Shown here: positions 1 through 12,369 of the stretch, piece after piece | How positions within the stretch are numbered: the first letter of the stretch is position 1 | Layout of the letters: the number at the start of each line of letters is the position of its first letter | DNA from: Stomorhina lunata | Taxonomy: Eukaryota; Arthropoda; Insecta; Diptera; Rhiniidae | Assembly (NCBI GenBank): GCA_933228675.1 | Contig: OW121743.1 | Span: 68,268,708-68,332,707 of the forward strand | Reading direction: 5' to 3' | DNA: 64,000 nucleotides | The notes under the pieces: model-generated | What the model was told of the DNA's origin: nothing | Database searches by the model: none | Seen by the model: the letters and a program-made list of their open reading frames with translations, nothing else | Program-made: the position numbers and the translations under genes

Positions 1-540
1 TATGTTTATACTTTTTTATGGTAATACTTTTTATATGTTAACTCGTAGAGCATGGGAAGCGCACAAAGTTAACAATTTAAACATTAACACATTAAATATC
101 AAAGGGAGTTCTAGACCCAACAAAGGCCCTAATTAAAAATAGTTTTATGAAGTATAATAAAGTTTATGACTGAAACTGCTTAAAAAGGCTGGAGCTAAAG
201 GGGCCTTGCTTTATATGCCTTTTAACCGTTTGTTCAAAAAATTACAACGGCTGATCTACCCTAAAATCGCGAATATTGCTTTTTATTTAATAAATTTTAT
301 TTCAGGAAATGGGTAGAAGTCTACCAATCATATTGTAAAAGATCACTTTGTTAGAAACTCACCAATAAAAAAGTTAAAGAGTTTTTTGCTTTTCCTGAAA
401 AATCAGTATTTTGCAGATAAGCCATTTTAGATATAGGCCGACGATATGTAATTTTATAGATTAATTTACATGCTAAAAAAAATGTTATGTTATTTCTTAT
501 TTTTCTTATTATCTGTAAAATTGTATGATATTAATGGGAA
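1..540. other. AT-rich DNA, no recognised feature
   Basis: AT-rich sequence without a reading frame, tandem repeat or RNA motif that I can recognise. A family-B-like fragment may lie here, but I could not align it. Confidence 0.5.
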
Positions 541-645
541 AATGCATGATCATAATAACTGAAACTATCGACACGCGCCGAGGAATTGGTTGTCCCCATA
601 AACATATTTTGGCTTTCATCAACGAGATCAAATGCGAATAATTTA
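541..645 (+). repeat. Decayed hammerhead-type repeat, copy 1
   Basis: The stretch around 563-585 (AACTATCGACACGCGCCGAG) aligns with the 3' half of the hammerhead repeat at 22.2 kb, and the downstream GGCTTT, ATCAA and GATCAAATGCGAATA blocks follow in the same order. The CTGANGA box is gone, GAAA has become GACA, and GCGTC has become GCGCC, so this copy should be catalytically dead. The downstream hairpin is missing. The 29-bp satellite starts about 260 bp further on. Confidence 0.6.
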
Positions 646-900
646 GCGTTTTGAATAAATTGTCTTTAAAACTCAAACGAAATAACTTCTTAAAACCCTA
701 TTTAGAAATTTGAGGTACTAGTAGACTTCCATCATTTCCATTTGTTCTCATTTAGAAAAAATAATTGAAAAATCTCGAGATTATCTCTACTCTCTCTTAT
801 TATCTCTACTTTCTTTACGATATATCTAACCCTTCAAATACCCAATTTCAAAAAAAAACTAATTTCTTGCAAAATTTAAGTGATTCTATCAAAAAAAACT
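646..900. other. AT-rich spacer with TCTCTACT runs
   Basis: Short imperfect repetition of TTATCTCTACT near 780-815, otherwise unremarkable. The small reading frame here runs into the satellite and is not convincing. Confidence 0.5.
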
Positions 901-3535
901 TGTTTACTTTTTATAGGAAATTTTTCAAAAATTTACTTTTCATAGGAAATTTTTGAAAAATCTTCTTTTCATAGGCAATTTTTGAAAAATATACTTTTTA
1001 TAGGAAATTTTTTCAAAAATTTACTTTTTATAGGAAATGTTTCAAAAATTTACTTTTTAAAGGAAATTTTTTCAAAAATTTACTTTTTATAGGAAATTTT
1101 TCAAAAATTTACTTTTTATAGGATATTTTTCAAAAATTTACTATTTATAGGAAATTTTTCTAAAATTTACTTTTTATAGGAAATTTTTCAAAAATTTACT
1201 TTTTATAGGAAATTTTTCAAAAATTTACTTTTTATAGGAAATTTTTCAAAAACTTGCTTTTTATAGGAAATTTTTCAAAAATTCACCTTCTATAGGAAAT
1301 TTTAAAATAAATTACTTTTTGCAGGAAATTTTTCAAAAGTTTACTTTTTATAGGAAATTTTTTAAAACTTTACTTCCAATAGGAAATTTTTCAAAAATTT
1401 ACTTTTTATAGGAAATTTTTTCAAAAATTTACTTTTTATAGGAAATTTTTCAAAAATTTACTTTTTATAGGATATTTTTCAAAAATTTACTTTTTATAGG
1501 AAATTTTTCAAAAATTTACTTTTTATAGGAAATTTTTCAAAAATTTACTTTTTAAAGGAAATTTTTTCAAAAATTTACTTTTTATAGGAAATTTTTCAAA
1601 AATTTACTTTTTATAGGATATTTTTCAAAAATTTACTTTTTATAGGAAATTTTTCAAAAATTTACTTTTTATAGGAAATTTTTCAAAAATTTACTTTTTA
1701 TAGGAAATTTTTCAAAAATTTACTTTTTAAAGGAAATTTTTTCAAAAATTTACTTTTTATAGGAAATTTTTCAAAAATTTACTTTTTATAGGATATTTTT
1801 CAAAAATTTACTTTTTATAGGAAATTTTTCTAAAATTTACTTTTTATAGGAAATTTTTCAAAAATTTACTTTTTATAGGAAATTTTTCAAAAATTTACTT
1901 TTTATAGCAAATTTTTCAAAAACTTGCTTTTTATAGGAAATTTTTCAAAAATTCACCTTCTATAGGAAATTTTAAAATAAATTACTTTTTGCAGGAAATT
2001 TTTCAAAAGTTTACTTTTTATAGGAAATTTTTTAAAACTTTACTTCCAATAGGAAATTTTTCAAAAATTTACTTTTTATAGGAAATTTTTAAAAGTTTAC
2101 TTTTTATAGGAAATTTTTTAAAACTTTACTTCCAATAGGAAATTTTTCAAAAATTTACTTTTTATAGGAAATTTTTCAAAAATTTACTTTTTATAGGAAA
2201 TTTTTCAAAAATTTACTTTTTATAGGAAATTTTTCAAAAATTTACTTTTTATAGGAAATTTTTCAAAAATTTACTTTTTATAGGAAATTTTTCAAAAATT
2301 TACTTTTTATAGGAAATTTTCAAAAATTTACTTTTTATAGGAAATTTTTCAAAAATTTACTTTTTATAGGAAATTTTTCAAAGATTTACTTTTTATAAGA
2401 AAATTTTCAAAAATTTACTTTTTATAGGAAATTTTTCAAAAATTTACTTTTTATAGGAAATTTTTCAAAAATTTACTTTTTATAGGAAATTTTTCAAAAA
2501 TTTACTTTTTATAGCAAATTTTTCAAAACTTTACTTTTTATAGGAATTTTTTCAAAAATTTACTTTTATAGGAAATTTTTAAAAATTTACTTTTTATAGA
2601 AAAATTTTCGAAAATTTACTTTTAATAAAAAATTTTTCAAAAATTTAATATTCATAGGGAATTTTTCAAAAATTTACTTTTGATAGAAAATTTTTCAAAA
2701 ATTTATTTTTTATAGTATATTTTTCAAAAAGTTACTTTTTATAGGAAATTTTTCAAAAATTTACTTTTTATGGGAAATTTTTCAAAAATTTACTTTTTAT
2801 AGGAAATTTTTTTAAAATTTACTTTTTATAGAAAATTTTTCAAAAATTTCCGTTTTATAGGAAATTTTTCAAAAATTTACTTTTTACAGGAAATTATTTA
2901 AAAATTTACTTTTTATAGGATATATTTCAAAAATTTGCTTTTTATAGGATATTTTTTAAAAAATTTACTTTTTATAGGAAATTTTTCAAAAATTTACTTT
3001 TTATAGGAAATTTTTCAAAAATTTACATTTTATAGGAAATTTTTCAAAAATTTACTTTTTATGGGAAATTTTTTAAAAATTTACTTTTTATAGGAAATTT
3101 TTTTAAAATTTACTTTTTATAGAAAATTTTTCAAAAATTTACTTTTTATAGAAAATTTTTCAAAAATTTTTGAAAAATTTACTTTTTGGAGGAAATTTTT
3201 CACAAATTTACTTCTTATAGGAAATTTTTCAAAAATTTACTTTTTATAGGAAATTTTTCCAAAATTTACTTTTTATAGGAAATTTTTCAAAGATTTACTT
3301 TTTATAAGAAAATTTTCAAAAATTTACTTTTTATAGGAAATTTTTCAAAAATTTACATCTTTTACGAAAATTTTCAAAAATTTACATTTTATAGGAAATT
3401 TTTCAAAAATTTACTTTTAATAGAAAATTTTTCAAAAACTTAATTTTTATAGGAAATTTTTAAAAAATTTACTTTTTATAGAAAATTTTTCAATAATTTT
3501 CATTTTATAGTAAATTTTTCAAAAATTTACTTTTT
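901..3535. repeat. 29-bp satellite array, locus 1
   Basis: About 90 tandem copies of a 29-bp unit: CTTTTTATAGG, three A, five T, C, five A, TTTA. Copies in 901-2570 are well conserved; those after 2570 are more diverged, with ATAGAAAA and ATGGG variants. Variant units recur as blocks, showing a higher-order structure (see findings). The same unit forms a second array at 19.5-20.3 kb. No spacers or coding potential. Confidence 0.95.
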
Positions 3536-3559
3536 ATGAAAGAATAAATTTGATAGGTT

Positions 3560-4115
3560 CTGATCAAAACTTAAGATTTATTTAACTAAAATTGGTCACC
3601 TTTATTTTCAAAAACATTAAAGTGCTAAACCCTTTATATCTTAATTTAAAAAAAATGGACTTAATGCTCTTTCAAAATAAGGTCTTCATATACAAAGTAT
3701 CGAAATCTGGAAATCTGCCATTCTCATCGCCCCCTAATGTACTCCAGTTCCGGGAAGTGAGAAATAAGGGAGGTACCCTTAATAATAGACCGATTTCGCC
3801 GAGTTTCAATAGCAATGGTCCCACTACTAAAAGAATTATCTGTGCAAAATCACCAAACTATCTTTAGAATTTCGACCTGTACTTTAAGTACAAGGTTTAC
3901 ATGGGGGTCCAGCCATCCTTACAGATATCGTTAAATCGACTCATGAAGAAATTCTAAGTCTATTGGTATACTAAAACGTTGGTATATGGCCAATATTTCT
4001 ATAAGTTACATACATCATCACAAACTAATGATAACAGCTTCATCTATGGCGATGAAGTGTATAAATATGACGTGCAATTACAAAGTTGAACTATATAAAA
4101 AAAGCTTTATATCTC
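3560..4115 (+). repeat. Dispersed repeat family B, copy 1 (partial)
   Basis: Shares with 22690-23395 the ordered blocks GGAGGTACC, GAC/CCG-ATTT, AATTATCTGTGC, GAC CTGTACTTT, then CTATTGGTATACTAAAA and GTTACATACATCA-CACAAACT. It ends in a CTATGG-GATGAAG-GTAT motif typical of a widespread fly repeat end. The 91-aa and 66-aa frames here are by-products of the repeat. The GTCY tract seen in other copies is reduced to a CCATCC remnant near 3912. Confidence 0.8.
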
Positions 4116-4189
4116 CATTTCACCAGATTTTCTCTACTATCTCCTATTCATATGAATATTTTAGAATTGACCCACAGAGACTATGACTA

Positions 4190-5740
4190 GTTTTCAAACA
4201 TGAAGGAATTGCTCGATGAAAATAGATTTGACTCCAAAAATAAAACCATCTCACAAACAATTTTTGTTTTGATCACCTCGACAAATCGTATTTTTCTGAA
4301 GATATTAAAAATTGGTAAGACCATGAACTAAGTGTAAGACCTACTCTCGTAATAAATTTATTTTAAAATTTACCTACTCTAACTAACATCAAAACCACCC
4401 TCGTATATAACAAATGCTTAATATTTTATTTTAAAACAAAATAATTCTATAACTCATGATGCCAAACTGTCCATCTGGACCTTTATACCATTTATCTTAA
4501 GCGGATATTAAAACTGTTTGCGTTTTGGGCAAGAAAAAACAAGACGAGTCCCTGGAGACATGAGATAAAAAAATAAAACATTTGTATTCCATCAAGTGAA
4601 AATAATTTATATAAATAAAAGTTATTTTTTAAATCATATAAACTTGAGTTAAAGTAAAGTTTTTACTACTTCGAAAAAGTTTAAAAAAAAAACTTATTTG
4701 CTGGGAAATCTGTTAAGTTTATACAATTTAATATTAAACTACCAAATAAGGATTTCTAAAAATAAAACGAGATTTCAAGGTAATCAAATTTTAAAGTTAT
4801 AAAGATAAATTTAAGCGGTTATAATTTTTTTATAAATTAAAGAACTTTCCATTTGTTATAAGTTATTTTTCGCAACATTTTTTTAATTTAATTTATATTT
4901 ACGCAATTAAAGAATAACACAGAAAAATACATATTCATTAAGTTGTAAAAATTAAAACAATTGCAAATGAAAATGTAAATTTTTTTTAACAAAAAAATCT
5001 CATAATCTCTTTTATTTTATAAAATTTAACATGAAAAAGAACTACCAATTCTGAGCCGAACCACATGACGTATGAATAATGTACATTTTAAACAATTTAA
5101 TCCACAAAATACTCATACGTTCAGGTGTACAATGTCGACAATAAAACAAAAGAACAAACAGAAAATTTTAATATTTTGTTGAATTTACTAAATTAAATTA
5201 AAAATTTTATGCAAAAGAATTTTTAGCTTTAAGCCTGATTACAAAGGACAAGTGGAAAACTGTTGCGAACTTTTCCTATTAAGAAAAATTTAAAAGAAAA
5301 ACAAAACTCATGTTAAACTATTCAACAATTAACTAATGTTGTTTTTTCTGCATAATTTAAACCCCAAAAGAGAATATGCAAAAATGAATATAAATTTGAA
5401 AATAAAAACTTTTGCTAAAAAATTTTTGTGAATATAAATTATGTATATGGTTATTTAAACAAACATTTATTAAAACTTTTAGTCAAAAAAAAATTAAGAC
5501 AAAAGTAAAAAAGGGAACCAAAAAACTTTATAATAACTTGCTCTAAATGCAGAGGCTATAAAGCAAAAGGAGACAACTTATTTTTTAAATGAACTCCGGC
5601 TAAGTTATAACCATTTACATTAAAAGAAAAAACTAAAAGCAACTCATATGCATTTTGTTTAAAGTAAAACAAAATGTAGATGATGAAGTTCAATAAAAAG
5701 TATATGAAAATTTCTGTAGAAATATCGAAATATTTTTTTC
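4190..5740. other. AT-rich, single-copy-looking DNA
   Basis: About 1.5 kb of AT-rich sequence with many A and T runs. I see no reading frame, RNA gene or repeat in it. Confidence 0.5.
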
Positions 5741-5744
5741 TAAT

Positions 5745-8735
5745 TTTTAAAGAAAAATTTATATCGAAAAATTTCTTATCGAAAAATTTTTTATTGAAAA
5801 ATGTTTATACTGAAAACCTATAGAAAAATTTTTATATCGAAAAATTTTGTACACAAACATTTTTACATCAACAAATTTTTTATAGAAAAATTTTTATATC
5901 GAAAAATTTCTATAGAAAAATTTCGATATCGAAAAATTTTCTATAAAAAAAATTGCATAACAAAAGATATTTATATCGAAAAATTTCTTAACAAAATTTT
6001 TGTATAGAAAAATTTTCTAAAGACGAATTTTCTATAGTCAAATTTGTATATAGCAAAATTTAATACAAAAAAATTTACTATACACAAATGATTTTATCGA
6101 AAAATTTTTAACAGAAAAATTTTTGAATCGAAAGATTTCCTATAAAAAAATTTTACATTAAAAAATTTTCTATACAAAATTTTTTATATTGAAAAATTTT
6201 TTAAAGAAAAATTTTCTATCGAAAAATTTTCTATCGATAAATTTTAATATCGAAAAATGTTCTAAGATAAATTTTAATATCGAAAAATTTTCTATAAAAA
6301 ATTTTAATATCGAAAAATTTCAATAGAAAAATTTTAATATCGAAAAATTTTAATATCGAAAAATTTTCAATAGAAAAATTTTAATATCGAAAAATTTTCA
6401 ATAGAAGAATTTTAATATCGAAAAATTTTCTATAGATAAATTATTATATCAAAAAATTTTTTATAGAAAAACTTTTGTATCGAGAAATTTTCTATAGAAA
6501 ATTTTTTATATCGAGAAATTTTCTATAGGAAAATTTTTGTATCGAAAATTTTTTTATAAAAACTTTTAATATCAAACAATTTTCTATCGACAAATTTTTG
6601 TACAGAAAAATTTATATATCGAAAAATTTTCTAAAGAAAAATTTTGAAAATTTTCTAAAGAAAAATTTTTATAACGAAAAATTTTCTATAGAAAAATTCT
6701 TATAACGAAAAATTTTCTATAGAAAAATTTTTATAACGAAAAATTTTCTATAGAAAAATTTTTATAACGAAAAATTTTCTATAGAAAAATTTTTATAACG
6801 AAAAATTTTCTATAGAAAAATTTTTATAACGAAAAATTTTCTATAGAAAATTTTTATAACGAAAAATTTTCTATAGAAAAATTTTTATAACGAAAAATTT
6901 TCTATAGAAAAATTTTTATAACGAAAAATTTTCTATAGAAAAATTTTCTATAGAAAAATTTTTATAACGAAAAATTTTCTATTTTTATTTTTCTATTTAG
7001 AAATATTTCTTTATGGAAACTTTTTATAGAAAAATGTTTATATCCAAAAATTTTTTATTGAAAGATTTTTATATAGAACAATTTTCAAAAGAAAAATTTT
7101 CAAATCGAAAAATCTTCTGTAGAAAATTTTAACATCAAAAATTTTTTTATAAAAAATTTTTTATTTCTAAAAATTTTCTATAGAAAATTTTTTTTTATAA
7201 AAAATTCTTTATATCGAAAAATTTTGTGTAGAACATTTTTTATATCGAAATTTTTTTATAGAAAATTTTTGAAAAGGAAGAATATTTTATAGAAAATTTT
7301 GTTATATCGAAAAATTTTGTATAGACAATTTTTTGTGTAAAAGATTTCATATAAAAAATTTTTTATATCGAAAAATTTTTTATAGAAAATTTTTTATATC
7401 AAAACTTTTTTATAGAGAAATTTAAAAAAAAAATATTTTATAGAAAATGTTTTATATGGAAAAATTTTGTATAGAAAATTTTTTATATCAAAAAATTTTA
7501 TATTCAAAACTTTTAAATTAAAAAATTTTTCCACCGAAATATTTTCTTTAGAAACATTTTTATATCGAAAAATTTTGATATAGAAAAATTGTCAATACAA
7601 ATTTTTTTATTTTTTAAAGAAAAATTTTTATATCGAAAAATGTAGAAAAGTTTTTATAACGAAAAATTTTCTATCAAAAATTTTTGACATCAAAAAATTT
7701 TCTATAGAGAAATCTTTAATTACATCTAGAAATTTTTTATAGAAAATTTTTATATATAAAAAATTTCTATAAAAAATTTTTAAATCGAATAATTTCATAT
7801 ACACAATTTTTTTATCGAAAAATTTTCTATTGAAAAATTTTTCCACCGAAAAATTTTCTATAGACAAATTTTTTTACAGAAAAAAATTCTATAGAAATTT
7901 TTTTACGGAAAAATTTTCTATACAAAAATTTTTTTACCGAAAAAATTTCCATTGAAAAATCTTTAAATCTAATAATTTTCTACGGAACAGTTTTAAGATC
8001 GAAAAGTTTTTTAAAAACTTTTCTATTGAAAATTTTTGTATAAAAAAATTTTTAAGAAAATTTGTATATCGAAAAATTTTCTATAGTAAAACTTTTTTAT
8101 GTATTTCGAAAACTTTTCTTTAGAAAATTTTAATGTTGAAAAATTTTTTATAAAAGTTTTAATATAGAAAAATTTTAATTAGAAAAAATTTTATATTAAA
8201 AATTTTAAGTAGAAAAAGTTTTATATATATTTTTATTAAAAATTTTACATAGAAAAATTTTCGTATTAAAAACTTTTCTATAGATAAATTTTTTTTATCG
8301 AAAATTTTCCATAGAAAAAATTTGTATATCGAAAAATTTTAATGTTAAAAAATTTTTCATAGCAAAGTTTATATATCGAAAAATTTTTAATAGAAAAATT
8401 TTTATATTAAAAATTTTAAGTAGAAAAATTTTTATATGAAGAACTTTACTATAGAAAATTTTTTTTATTAAAAGTTGCGCAGACAAAAATTTTCGTATCA
8501 AAAACCTTTCCAAAGATAAATTTTTTGTAATCGAAAATTTTCCATAGAAAAATTTTTATATCGAACAAATTTGTATACAAAAATTTGTATATCGAAAAAT
8601 TTTCTATACAAAAATGTTTCTATCATAAAATTTCCTATACAAAAGTGTTCTATAGAAACATTAATATACCAAAAAACTTTCTATAGAAAAAATTTTATAT
8701 CAAAAAACTTTCTATAGAAAAAGAATTTTTATTAT
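5745..8735. repeat. 31-bp AnTn satellite, degenerate, with a homogenised core
   Basis: Alternating A4-6/T4-6 tracts separated by six-base linkers. The core at 6660-6980 is a clean 31-bp repeat: CTATAG, A5, T5, ATAACG, A5, T4; successive CTATAG motifs (e.g. 6748, 6779) are 31 bp apart. Flanking units are diverged and the linker shifts to TATCG, while much of 7600-8700 is strongly degraded. The small lysine/phenylalanine-rich frames inside are repeat artefacts. Confidence 0.93.
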
Positions 8736-8739
8736 AAAC

Positions 8740-8980
8740 ACTAAAATCCAATGTGTTTAAATAACTGCTTTGTAACTTTAAGAAACTCCTAATATTGGCT
8801 CTTTAAAATTAAAGCGAAACTGTGTACAATAAAGGAATTAAATATAACATTAGGATTAAATCTTCAAAGCTAAAATACAAAGTGAATGTTTCATTAAACT
8901 TCAACTTAATTTCCCTTGAAAAGTGTAATAAAAACTTCTTTTTCACTTGTTATTTAATATCTACCTTAAACCAGTTGTGT
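8740..8980. other. AT-rich spacer
   Basis: No tandem repeat or convincing frame. On the minus strand it would be the intron just downstream of the candidate exon at 8988-9047. Confidence 0.4.
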
Positions 8981-8987
8981 AACTTAC

Positions 8988-9047
8988 CTGCATCTGAAGG
9001 ATATTAAGAGAAATGGCTCCGTCCTCGGATACATGGGGGCACTTGTG
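8988..9047 (-). CDS. Candidate internal exon, E2-ubiquitin-conjugase-like signature (tentative)
   Basis: On the minus strand a 60-bp (20-codon) open stretch is bounded by an acceptor (TTTATCTGCACTAG) and a near-ideal donor (CAG|GTAAGTTA). It reads CPHVSEDGAISLNIL in the middle, which resembles the active-site segment of E2 ubiquitin-conjugating enzymes (HPNI-x3-G-x-ICLDIL): Pro, Gly, Ile, Leu, Ile and Leu fall in register. The position of the catalytic Cys is Ser, so an active E2 would not be expected. GC content is well above its surroundings. I could not find flanking exons coding for the rest of the domain. It could be an exon of a large-intron gene, a pseudogene fragment, or chance; the opposite strand is also open. 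Confidence 0.25.
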
Positions 9048-9105
9048 CTAGTGCAGATAAATGAAATTAATTGAAAACCATTTTTTATTTTAAATTTTTC
9101 ATTTA

Positions 9106-9185
9106 CTAGCAGCTGCCGTTGCCATTGCCGCTACTACACGTTCCAGGTTCAATTCCTTTGAAAAATGCAGTTAATGGAAAAATGT
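9106..9185 (-). CDS. Candidate C-terminal exon (tentative)
   Basis: On the minus strand, a pyrimidine-rich acceptor (TTTATTTACAG) precedes two split-codon bases and 25 codons ending in TAG. The predicted tail contains GTCSSGNGNGSC, with two Cys in a Gly/Asn/Ser-rich end. AATAAA follows at 9084-9089, as expected for a last exon. The GGC-rich codons contrast with the AT-rich surroundings. I do not recognise the family. It cannot be spliced in frame ahead of the exon at 8988-9047 because it ends in a stop, so if both are real they are alternative ends or different genes. Confidence 0.2.
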
Positions 9186-9189
9186 CTGT

Positions 9190-9930
9190 AAATAAAAGAA
9201 AATAAAAATTAAAGTCTTTATTAAGTCAGTTTTTGGAAAAAGAGAAATGTTACTAATAATTAAATATAATTGGTTAAAAGCGTAGAATGGATATATAAAG
9301 AAATTTCATATGACATTTGCAAAATATCAAGTGAAGTATTGCAAAAAAAAGTAAATGAAGTGTTTTAAGTTAATTAATTAATTTTATTTTATACAAAGTA
9401 TAAAAAAGTGTCAAATAAAGAAATACGTAGGACTCATTAAACTTTTAATGCTAAGTATATTATATACAATAACATTAAATTAAATTTTCAAAAATGTTTG
9501 ATTAAAAAATATTTGTATTCTTTTTAAGAAATTCAGTCAAATCAATTTTTAATACATGATAACAATGAAATAAAGTTATTTAATTGAATTTTTTTTTTAA
9601 TTTTCATAAAATTAAGCATTTAGCTTTTATTTACTATAAATTTGGCTTATGACTTCATTAATTATATGTCTAGCATAATGAATGATTACTTTTTGAAGGA
9701 CCTTCAAAGGATGGTAACCCAAATATTAAATATAATAATTATCATAGTCGCCATCTAAGGTAATCAGTCATTTTACAAATTAGATTTTTTTTAAATGCTA
9801 AGGTCAGCGGCTACACAAAAAAATGTGGGTGCAGCAGAAAAATGTTGTATTGGATAATCTACAATGTTTTTTTTTTAATTTTTTGAATAGAAAATTTCCT
9901 CTCAGTTATCTCTCAGATTGTAAAACTTCT
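9190..9930. other. AT-rich DNA, no recognised feature
   Basis: Intergenic or intronic-looking DNA. No repeat unit, RNA gene or convincing frame seen on either strand. Confidence 0.45.
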
Positions 9931-9939
9931 GACGTTATC

Positions 9940-10205
9940 GGTAACAGGGTTTTCGGATACACTTTTGTTTTTTTACCGATCGACCTAGAATCGGATAAAA
10001 AATCGATTGAGCGATGTCTGTCTGCATCTATGTCTGTAGGTCTGTCTTCCCACGTGTCTGTCTACATATTTTCTTGTCTGTGTGCATATCTTGTTGGTAC
10101 ATCCATTAAATGAACACTGTCTGACTGTCTTTATGTCTGCCAATCTGTTTTTTTGTCTGTCTGTTTTTCTGTCTGTCTGTCTATCTGTCTGTCTGTTTGT
10201 CTGTT
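9940..10205 (+). repeat. GTCY tract of a family-A-like repeat, truncated
   Basis: The block GATTGAGCGATGTCTGTCTG near 10004-10030 is the segment that precedes the GTCY tract in family-A copies (compare 45050). It is followed by an irregular GTCT/GTCC tract to 10205, which is joined directly to the 31-bp satellite. The 96-aa and 99-aa frames across it are artefacts of the tract. Confidence 0.65.
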
Positions 10206-12365
10206 ATATCGAAAAATTTTCTATAGAAAATTTTTTATATCGAAAAATTTTCTATAGAAAATTTTTTATATCGAAAAATTTTCTACAGAAAATTTTTTAT
10301 ATCGAAAAATTTTCTACAGAAAATTTTTTCTGTCGAAAAACTTTCTATAGAAAATTTTTTATATCGAAAAATTTTCTATAGAAAATTTTTTATATCGAAA
10401 AATTTTCTATAGAAAATTTTTTATATCGAAAAATTTTCTATAGAAAATTTTTTATATCGAAAAATTTTCTATAGAAAATTTTTTATATCGAAAAATTTTC
10501 TATAGAAAATTTTTTATATCGAAAAATTTTCTATAGAAAATTTTTTATATCGAAAAATTTTCTATAGAAAATTTTTTATATCGAAAAATTTTCTATAGAA
10601 AATTTTTTATATCGAAAAATTTTCTATAGAAAATTTTTTATATCGAAAAATTTTCTATAGAAAATTTTTTATATCGAAAAATTTTCTATAGAAAATTTTT
10701 TATATCGAAAAATTTTCTATAGAAAATTTTTTATATCGAAAAATTTTCTATAGAAAATTTTTTATACCGAAAAATTTTCTATAGAAAATTTTTAATATCG
10801 AAAAATTTTCTATAGAAAATTTGTAATATCGAAAAATTTTCTATAGAAAATTTTTAATATCGAAAAATTTTCTATAGAAAATTTTTTATACCGAAAAATT
10901 TTCTATATAAAATTTTTTATACCAAAAAATTTTCTATAGAAAATTTTTTGTATCGAAAAACTTTCTATAGAAAATTTTTTGTATCGAAAAATTTTCTATA
11001 GAAAATTTTTTATGTCGAAAAATTTTCTATAGAAATTTTTTTATATCGAAAAATTTTCTATAGAAAATTTTTTATATCGAAAAATTTTCTATAGAAAATT
11101 TTTTATATCGAAAAATTTTCTTTAGAAAATTTTTTATATCGAAAAATTTTCTATAGAAAATTTTTTATATCGAAAAATTTTCTATAGAAAATTTTTTATA
11201 TCGAAAAATTTTCTTTAGAAAATTTTTTATATCGAAAAATTTTCAATAGAAAATTTTTTATATCGAAAATTTTTCTATAGAAAATTTTTTATATCGAAAA
11301 ATTTTCTATAGAAATTTTATGGAATTTTTTATATCGTAAAATTTTCTATAGAAAATTTTTTATATCGAAAAATTTTCTATAGAAAATTTTTTATATTTAT
11401 ATATATTTTCTATAGAAAATTTTTTATATCGAAAAATTTTCTATAGAAAATTTTTTATATCGAAAAATTTTCCATAGAAAATTTTTTATATCGAAAAATT
11501 TTCCATAGAAAATTTTTTATATCGAAAAATTTTCTATAGAAAATTTTTTATATCGAAAAATTTTCTGTAGAAAATTTTTTATATCGAAAAATTTTCTTTA
11601 AAAAAATTTTTTAATTGATTCTTTAGAAACTTTTTTATAGAAAAATTTTTATAACGAAAAAGTTGTATATCAAAAATTTTCTACAAAAAAATTTTTATAA
11701 TGAAAAATTTTTATATCGAAAAATTTTCTATAGAAAAATGTTTAACACATTTTTGTATCAAAAAATTTTCTATAGAACAATTTTTATAGCGAAAATTTTT
11801 TCTTTAGAAAAATTTTTATATTGAAAAATTTTCTTTAAAAAACTTTTATATCGAAAAATTTTCTATATAAAAATGTTTATATCGGAAAAATTTTCATAGG
11901 AAAATTTTTATATCCCTAAGTTCTCTACTTAGGGGCTTACCAAAAATTTTTTAATCGAAAAATTTTCTATATAAATTTCGAAAAATTTTCTAAAGAAACA
12001 TTTTCATATCGAAAAGTTTTCTATAGGAACATTTTTTTATCGAAAAAATTTGGATATCGAAAAATTTTCTATAGGAAAATTTTTATATCAAAAAATTTTC
12101 TATAGAAAAGTTTCTACATGGAAAAATTTTTATATCGAAAGATTTTCTATAGAAAAATATTTATATCGAAAAATTTTCGATAGTAAAATTTTTATATCGA
12201 AAAATTTTCGATAGAAAAATTTTTATATCGAAAAATTTTCGATAGAAAAATTTTTATATCGAAAAATTTTTATATTGAAAATTTTTCTATAGAAAAATTC
12301 TTATATAGAAAAATCTTTTATAGAAGCCTCAATCTAAAATTTTTTTATATCGAAAAATTTTCTCA
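10206..12365. repeat. 31-bp AnTn satellite, TATCG variant
   Basis: Unit: ATATCG, A5, T4, CTATAG, A4, T6. Roughly 45 near-identical copies run from 10209 to about 11600; ATATCG/CTATAG spacing is exactly 31 bp in the clean part (CTATAG at 10407 and 10438). From 11600 to 12365 the units are degenerate. Both ends abut GTCY-type sequence (10205 and the ATCTGTCTG at about 12370). Confidence 0.95.
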
Positions 12366-12369
12366 ACTA

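Noticed and set aside
5801..8513. Frames rich in KIF, EKF and YRK
   Set aside because: Translations of AnTn satellite units; the same pattern occurs in every AnTn array and on both strands.
9121..9165. tRNA gene suggested by a B-box-like GGTTCAATTCC
   Set aside because: No A box at the right distance and no cloverleaf; the same bases fit a minus-strand coding interpretation.
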